Assembly: GCA_029891385.1 (NCBI GenBank)
Contig: CM057224.1
Span: 2,108,001 to 2,172,000, forward strand
Reading direction: 5' to 3'
Source of the DNA: Erythroxylum novogranatense
Taxonomy: Eukaryota; Streptophyta; Magnoliopsida; Malpighiales; Erythroxylaceae
DNA: 64,000 nt
A program made the translations under genes and the position numbers. The stretch's first letter is position 1. Every line of letters starts with the position of its first letter. The notes beneath the pieces were generated by a model. It searched no databases, was not told the DNA's origin, and saw only the letters and a list, made by a program, of their open reading frames with translations. Of the stretch, positions 56,810 to 64,000 are shown in pieces.

Positions 56810-57723
56810 AACAACACTAGAGAAAGCAGAGTTCAGAACCAGAATAACTGCAGTACCGAACTTAGGAGTTTCTGTCGGAGCTTGGTGAGGTAGTCCTTAC
56901 TTGTGGATAAGAACAGTATTTACAAATTGACAATGTAAATACTGTTCTACGAAAACTTGGAATATCCCAAGAGAACATTCCTTGTTATAATAGTTTAACT
57001 TTCATTGTAACACGTACTTATTGTAAAATGGTTGCTTAATATGATACCGTAGCCTTTATGATTAAACAATTATGAGTTTGAATCCTATCATTCATCTATT
57101 TTAATTAAATTAAGCATAAAGTAAAGTAGATCTGTGCAAATTTCAAGCTCTAGAGGCTTTCACTTGAGGGAGTATGTTAAAGATTATATAAAAACTAATT
57201 AAGTTGACCTCACACAACAACTTAAGCTATTGTAATGAAATGATCGGGCTTAACATATCTTAACAATGATTGCAGATAGTCAATGAATGATAACTCAAAA
57301 CCTTTTCAGCCAAAATAGTTTATCTGATAAAGACCAGTCATTTACGCAAAAAGGTGGCGTATTTGAGTCTCCCCATTTAATCGTAGAAGACAGAGAACAT
57401 CTATGGAGGATTGTTTACCTGAACAGGTTTCTCAGAAAAAAGATGTTCGCTGATTATAAGGTAAAAGCCCTTTTCATATCAAGTTTTTCCAGGAAAACAA
57501 AGAGAACAAAATTCTATACGCAATGAATTGTTGTCCAGTTCTCAAAACAAGCACAGTACTTTTTAAGGGTGTGAATCTGCGTTAATTGTTTAAGAACCCT
57601 TGTGAACATTGCAGTTATGCAGAAAACTGGAAAGCAGAAAGTAGTTATTTATTGACAGCTCCGCAATGTTCTTAAGCAGTCAGCAACACTTATGGCCTGG
57701 AAGAAAAGTTTTTCATAAAAAAT
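56810..57723. other. Intergenic spacer between tandem phosphatase genes
   Basis: Contains the promoter and leader of copy A and the 3' UTR of copy B (same orientation, B upstream). No other gene is seen. An inverted pair (ACAGTATTTACA near 56911 and TGTAAATACTGT near 56933) can form a short hairpin just upstream of copy A. Confidence 0.55.
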
Positions 57724-60700
57724 TCATGATGCTAAGGTCGAGCTCGGACAGCTATCTACTGTGCACGCTAAGATGTCCCTGTAATCCCTCGATATCCTGA
57801 AAGAGTCGTAAACCTTCCCATTGCTGCTCTTTTTGTATTCTAGCAACAGATTGGAGTGGTCAAACGCTGTGAGCTTAACAAAACCATAATCAGAATCTTT
57901 AAAATAACTCCATGTCGTGTTGAGGGATGTAAAATTAGCAAGACTTGCTCCTCCTCCACCAGCTACCACATGTATGGTACCATTTAAGGTGCCCTTGTAG
58001 TAGTGTTTCTCTGTGTTGGTGCAAATATTCTGTAGAATAAAAACAGCAGCAAGTTCCAATGTCAGCTCGAAAGTAACTATTTTGAACATAACTTGGGTTA
58101 CAGATCAGTTGATTGCTACCAAAGTATATCAGATGCAGATATTCACCAACAATAGAAACAGTTTTACCATCCTGTAATAGTATGAACTCACCTTATCAGA
58201 AGCAGTTGGCAGTCAAAATATAGGAATGGATCATCTCATCATTCACATATAGTTACTAAGGATGCATAGTTACTATGGACGCATGGACTTTAGTGATGGG
58301 GTTCTATGTTATTGAAGATGCATCCCCACATGAACTGAAAGTGCAATGGCATTTCAAACTCCATAAAGGATTATGACAACTTGTTTATGCTGCTATCGGA
58401 AAATTTCCCGAGACCTACCTACCTATTATCATCTGATTGAGGGTGCTTTGTACCAAAGACAGCAAGTCAAATGAAGGTGTGTTCAAGTAAGGCTCTAAGG
58501 TAATAATCATACCAAAGGAGAGATGCATTATTATGAACTTCAAGTATCATATTCATTTACTAGCAACTGCTTCAAGCAGACATGACCTGCTTATCAGAAG
58601 AAGATGGAAAGACTAATATTCACTTAAAGCAATAAGAAGCCAATTTTCAGTGTACCGGTTTTTAACAGCTAGCCTACACTCCAAGAATAGTTTCGAGGAA
58701 GCCAGCTTAAAATAAGCCATTAAGCAGAATAGTACAGCTTAAGTCGGGGTTATTAGTCAATGATAAAAGATACTTGGGCAAATTAAAGCAAAGATAGACA
58801 ATTGATTTGCTGGAAGTAATGAATATACCTGGTAAACGGGACATGTCCTCTCATAGTTGTGCACATGGCCATAAAAGGCTATATCAACCTTATATTTCTG
58901 CCAGAGCTTCTGAAGGGCTTCCCTTCCCATTGGTTCCGCGAAAGATCCTTCATTAGCATACCCACTACCAGAAGAATAACCAAGTACCCTATGTGCCATA
59001 AAGATCAACCATGGTTGCTTTTGTCTATCAGCAGTAGCCAAGCAGCGCTCAATGAATTCGTACTGCTCTGTTCCCTCCCTCCAATCATGTTCTGTATCAG
59101 CTATGCAGAAACGGAACATACCATAGTCAGTAGAATACCTGGTGAAAGAGGAAATTTCCAATATCAGTTCCCCCGAATTTGCAAAGCAATGATCAAAGGA
59201 ATATGCACATATTGAATCCTCTAGCTTTCTGCTCTACGAAGCCAGACCACTAGATGACAAGTTCTGCTAATACGCAAATCAGCAGTGACCGCATTAAAAA
59301 ATGATTTTCAACTAGAACAAAATAAACAAAATCAGTTTATTCGCACAAAAGAATGAAGTTACAGGGGAGGAGTGGGTATCAAAATTTTCCCGCTAATGTA
59401 TGAAAAAAATACAAATCTAGTAATATGACCATCTAAAATCGAAAGAATGCCATTGTTCTAGCATTTGAATTATGAATATAAGTTCTCTTATAGAAATTCC
59501 CTTACCAAAATTTGCCCCTGTTCTCTGTAGGGGCAAAAAACATTGTTTCAGCCAAGACACCACATTCTCCTCCAGAGTCCGTGTTGCCATAGAAGGATCC
59601 TGTCCCTGGCCAATCACGCTCATGGTTTCCACTAGAAAGAAAAATCACCTCTCCAGGTAAGATGAATTGGAAGGCTAATACATGGTCAAGTATGTATTGA
59701 CTAAATGACAAACCTTGCAATCATGTAGGGAACGGTTGATGCAATTGGCTCAACCTGTGCAGTAAATTGATCCCACTGTGAAAGATATCCATTTGCGTAA
59801 GTTATATCTCCAATGTGGAACACTATATCAATGTTCTTCAAGTCCTGAATAAGCTGTTTAGTTGTGTTAAGGGAGCCATGCTGGTAGTTATTGAATTCAT
59901 TCGAACCATCCACTTCATCCTGCTAGGCAATATCAAACAAAATATTCACATTTGCAGAAATACATTTAGAGTGTTCTGGACAATTAGCTACTCCAAATGG
60001 GGTATGTTTTGTTATGCATCATTAAAGCGAGGCCACCTATGGAAGAAAGAACTATGTTTACATGCAGTTCAAACCTTTCCCATGTCACCAAAAATGACTA
60101 CACGCTGTAGAGAACTTTGACCAGGATATGGAGATGCTCTAAATTGATATTCCTGGCTCCAAACATATGTACCATTGAACAGCTTATGCCCTAGTCTGTA
60201 AGTATACCTGCAAAAGGAATGAAATAGAGAGAGATTTCATAAGTGGATGAAACTATTAATGGATTTTCAAGCTCAGAAATCCATATGAACAATTCCAAAA
60301 ACCCAAGTAATCTAACAAAAATGATACAACTCATCTTTTAGGTTACTGGATTAACAGAAAGAAGCTATAATTTATCCTAAAGAGAAACATCTAGCGTTTC
60401 TCCAAGGTACAAAATGAACAAATAAAGAAACAGTAAAGATGGTAACTTCATAAGAAAATTATGGTGGATTGCCAATTAACTGAGCCAAAACTGACTTCAG
60501 GCATACAGCAAGACATGCACAAAAACGTTATGAAAACTACAGAACCTTCACCAATAGAAGTCATGTAAAAAAGTAATAGAAAGGCTTCTATATTATAGGA
60601 ATACTAAGGAACAACTTACTCAAGGTTGGGCCACAACTCCTCTAGAAAGCTAGTGTGTATAAATCCAGGATCTCTCCACCCCACTGTCCTTGCTGGTTCA

Positions 60701-63037
60701 CCTGCTCTTATGCAATTGACAAGATGAGTTATCCGTGCCTAACTAAAACAAACAATTTAAGAATAAGCTTTGAGAGGTGAAATAAAAACTGAAATGAAAA
60801 GGGAAACAAAAGTAGTCACATGAAATTGTCCAATTAGAAGACAAAGTTTGCAAAATATAACATTAAAGTGCTGAGCAATCCAATCTATCAATTACACTGC
60901 TATATCAATCGATTTTCTCTTCTAGATCAGACAGCTTCCTCCAATATCCAAGACATAGTATCATGTTAAGATGTATTAAGATAGTCACCCACCACACATG
61001 GTTCTACGACTAAAAGTCAATGTTCCAGCTGGAGAGCGCTTGAGGTCACTTTTCTTAGGACCCCATTCAACAAAAGGCTGTGCTTCACTTATTCCGTAAC
61101 CACTGGTCCATGTTACAGTCATCTGCATTACATATCCATAGCTGTATCATATGTCCGGAAGAGAGAAAAGAAACTAGGATAACATATTTGATGGTCCCTG
61201 AATTTCAGCTTACTACAAGTTTGCTGTGTTTTATATGAACAGAGCCTATAGAACTTCTGTATTCTTTTGTGCATATAATCACTAAACTTGTAGACAATAT
61301 AAAAGCCTTGGACTTACTTCATTCCATCTCTTTCCCTGGGCCAAACGGGGATAAACTGGTGCTTTTGGATTACTGAAAGCAACTTTGTTCGATGCTGCTA
61401 CCAGTTTTGGCTGTTAAGAGAGAGGAAATAGATACAGAAAAACATTTTGGATTAATGAAAGCAACTTTATTTGACACCGTCACCAAATTCAGCTGTTATG
61501 CAGGAAGAGATAAGTAGAAAAACATAGCACAATCAAAAGTCTACTTGAGAAAACTGATGAAAAGTGTCCACTATTCTCTAAATTTTTGGAAGTCACCACA
61601 AGAGGAACCGTGTTTGCTTCTGCTTGATATGAATACTATAGCTACTGAGTAGAGGTCCACAACTTTTCAAACGATTTTACCATTGCCCCCCTTCATATTC
61701 ATAATTTCTTGGATCATCTTTAAATAGATAATTACGCTAAGCTTCCCGTCTCAAGTCCACTAAGCTTAAATATGTGATGGAAGCTTACGAACATTCAAGT
61801 TAAAATGGATAAGAATTCCAAGATATGGTACAGTCGCAAGACTATAAAGAGAAATGCTCGAAAATCAAACAGTGGGTGCATATTGCAAAGGACAACCAGA
61901 GCTTTAAAAAAAAGAGCGACAAGGAGAAAATAATTGGCAGAGAGAGGCACTAATTTACAAGAGCTTTGAGGTCCTTGACTTCACATTTTTTAGTTTCTCA
62001 ATGGACCACATTTTTATAGCAGTGGAGAAAATGAAAATTTGATGCAGGAAGAAAACCATGTAAGAAGTATAAGAAAATCAACAATGTGTCTAGCTTTGGC
62101 TTTGGTTCCCTGCCATTTGTCTAATGCCTGTTATCATTTATAATCTCCAAATATGCAAATTAAAAAGTAGAAGACGGAGAAAAGGAAGGATTGTACATTT
62201 GATAAACCTCCAGAAAAAAGTGCGAAAGAGAAATCTGATCTCTGGTTAATCAGATGGAGCCTCAATGATCCTTTTCCTGTATCTTTGTATGAAGAACTAC
62301 TATAGTTTGCATATTGATACTGCAACAGAAGAATGAGTTTATCATGTAACTTTCTACCAAAACCAGGTCAATCATGGAAAAGCTATGCAGAAGAACCTTA
62401 ATAGGAGCAGTACACAAAAATGGAGGAGAAACCCTTGAGCCTGTTGGTGTGCAAGTCGAGGCACTGAAATTGAAACAAACAAATGAAATCAACTTCCAAC
62501 TAGAAGTTAGAAACAATTACAACATTGTGAAGGTTGAGCATTGTCAAAGCCAAGAAGGTCCTTTTGCAATTCAAGGCCACCTATATCTACCTGAAATTGG
62601 CAGGCGAAAATACTCCAATCCAATCATCATTCGACGGATTCGGAGAGTGGTATTCCAACATAACCCATTCCGAGTTTTGTCCCTAAAGTAGGACCGGGAG
62701 TTTAACAGTCAGAGAATAATTTATTTCCTCACACCAGGGAGTGTCAGCTAATTCTTCAACAACACCTACCCCTCAACCCATAAAACAACAGCCACTAGCT
62801 GAGCAATCTAAGTTTTACCATTGTTTAAGGGAGCAGAAGGATAAGGTAAACTAGAATCAAACAGCTTACGTGCAGTCCCAGAATTGTAGGAGAAGCTTTA
62901 ACGTAAGCCTTGTCATTAAGAGCAAATATTGTCCGATGAACAGCAATTTTAGATAGCGGCTGAACTCCATGAGAACTTGCATCTCTAAGAGTTGCGACAA
63001 CCAAAACAATCGCAAAGATAAGCCTCAATCCTCCCAT
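57724..63037 (-). CDS. Purple acid phosphatase, PAP27/PAP1 type, copy B (12 exons)
   Basis: Predicted 611 aa. Exons (minus): 63037-62870, 62682-62591, 62463-62397, 62319-62197, 61410-61318, 61122-60993, 60701-60620, 60207-60075, 59919-59714, 59631-59506, 59138-58829, 58029-57724. Exons 2-12 have exactly the same lengths and phases as in copy A; only exon 1 differs, by 3 codons. The signal-like N-terminus is GLRLIFAIVLVVATL. Ligand motifs are GDMG, GDITY, GNHERDWPG, MAH and YGHVHNYER. The C-terminus is CTVDSCPSSTLAS. Introns have diverged completely from copy A, so the duplication is not recent. The ATG at 63037 follows a leader-intron acceptor (TTTGTCTCAG), so the longer upstream frame is not used. 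The enzyme would be a secreted binuclear metallophosphatase; its substrate is unknown. Confidence 0.93.
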
Positions 63038-63280
63038 TCCCAGCAAATATCTGAGACAAAATTTAGAGAACTTAACATAAAGCAAAGAGAAGAAAATTCA
63101 ACCAATAGAAACAAAGAGGCAAACCCAAAAACAGCTCACAAATCCGAAAGGATCATGCATTGATCATATAAGAAGCTCAACTACAGAAAGATCAACAGCC
63201 AACAAAGAGCTAGAAAGAGATTGACCCTGACGTCAAAATGAGCTAAAAAACAGCTCAAGAAGTATACTTTAAAAAGTTTT

Positions 63281-63720
63281 AAATGCCATTGTATACAAAA
63301 ACAGTATATTAAAGGTCAAGAAATCAGGAATAAATAGTAAGAAGCAACAACCTGCAGCAAGAACTAAATTGGCAGTCAAGAAAAAGACCAAATGGGCAAT
63401 AAACAAAAGAAGAAAGCTCAAAACTTCAGGTGGTCTATGATCATTCAGATTAAGCAAGTGGAAGACGAAGGAAGCACAAGGAAGAAGATTAATGTCCAAA
63501 TGCCATTGTATACAAAAACAGTAAATTAAAGGTCAAGAAATCAGGAATAAATAGTAAGAAGCGACAACCTGCAGCAAGAACTAAATTGGCAGTCAAGAAA
63601 AAGACCAAATGGGCAATAAACAAAAGAAGAAAGCTCAAAACTTTAGGGGGTCTATGATCATTCAAAGTAAGCAAGTGGCAGACGAAGGAAGCACAAGGAG
63701 GAAGATTAATGTCCAAACTT
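63281..63720. repeat. 217-bp tandem duplication in the copy B leader
   Basis: Units at 63281-63497 and 63498-about 63714 are nearly identical. Each carries, on the minus strand, a CTGCAG|GTTGTTGC donor-like site and a CT-rich stretch (AATCTTCTTCCTTGTGCTTCC), so a leader exon of the phosphatase gene seems to have been duplicated. Open minus frames inside are not considered coding. Confidence 0.85.
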
Positions 63721-64000
63721 CCAAACTATGTCTCAGGAGTGAACTGGAAGGCTGATTTTGTAGCTAACAAGAAATCTTACATACAATATAAATGGAATCT
63801 TCTTCTAGAGATTGTAGCCAATGTCCGATTATTAAGGTAAGTCAAGCCGCAAGCCGAAAACTTAGACTTTGTATGGATACTTACTTGTGCTAAAGAAAGC
63901 AAAGGAAATAATGAAAGACAGGGAGAAAATAACGAAAAGAAAAAAAACTTCATGGAAAAAAACTTCATGGAAATTTTTTTTTTCTTAATTTATCGTAAGA

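Noticed and set aside
63269..63716. Two similar minus-strand open frames starting with Asp-Ile-Asn-Leu
   Set aside because: They are products of the 217-bp duplication in the phosphatase leader. They begin at a non-ATG codon, contain donor sites and are not conserved-looking proteins.

Overview
The window is nuclear DNA from a eudicot plant, probably a rosid. The evidence is intron-rich genes with GT-AG splicing, very AT-rich intergenic DNA, plant-specific families (NINJA/AFP, MRS2-5 type Mg transporter, high-molecular-weight purple acid phosphatases, G3BP-like NTF2-RRM protein) and plant hAT, CACTA and Ty3/gypsy elements. I cannot name the species. All gene models were spliced by hand, using exon phase and protein-family expectations.

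Layout. 1-640: 5' leader of a leftward gene whose body lies outside the window. 4335-8622 (-): 13-exon ASNSD1-type asparagine-synthetase-like gene. 8756-8827 (+): tRNA-Thr(CGU), head to head with it. 10997-13726 (+): G3BP-like stress-granule type RNA-binding protein, including a GC-AG intron. 15417-34264: an 18.8-kb nested transposon block. An old hAT element (8-bp TSD, one mismatch) carries inside its transposase gene both a gag-only LTR retrotransposon (16645-24514, TSD CTAGG) and a CACTA element (25103-32485, TSD TTA). Removing both insertions with one TSD copy each restores the hAT reading frame at both junctions. 37537-39908 (+): AFP/NINJA-family ABA-signalling co-repressor adaptor, with ABRE and CE3-like motifs upstream. 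40837-42779 (-): uncharacterised protein with a disordered N-terminal part and an extremely Cys-rich repeat tail. 47257-50366 (+): MRS2-5/MGT3-like Mg2+ transporter with three upstream ORFs. 52342-56799 and 57724-63037 (-): two tandem 12-exon purple acid phosphatase genes of the PAP27/PAP1 type. 63281-63720: a duplicated leader segment of the second phosphatase gene.

How the genes work together. This is an ordinary euchromatic gene neighbourhood and I see no operon-like pathway. The phosphatase pair is a local tandem duplication. The AFP gene is associated with ABA signalling, and its promoter motifs fit that. The accessory region is the transposon nest, where all three elements are decayed or non-autonomous. 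The most unusual points are the Cys-rich repeat protein (about 57 Cys in roughly 180 residues), LTR differences concentrated at ACTG words, the palindrome cluster at the hAT left end, and the uORF chain before the Mg transporter. I found no clear undescribed multi-gene system.
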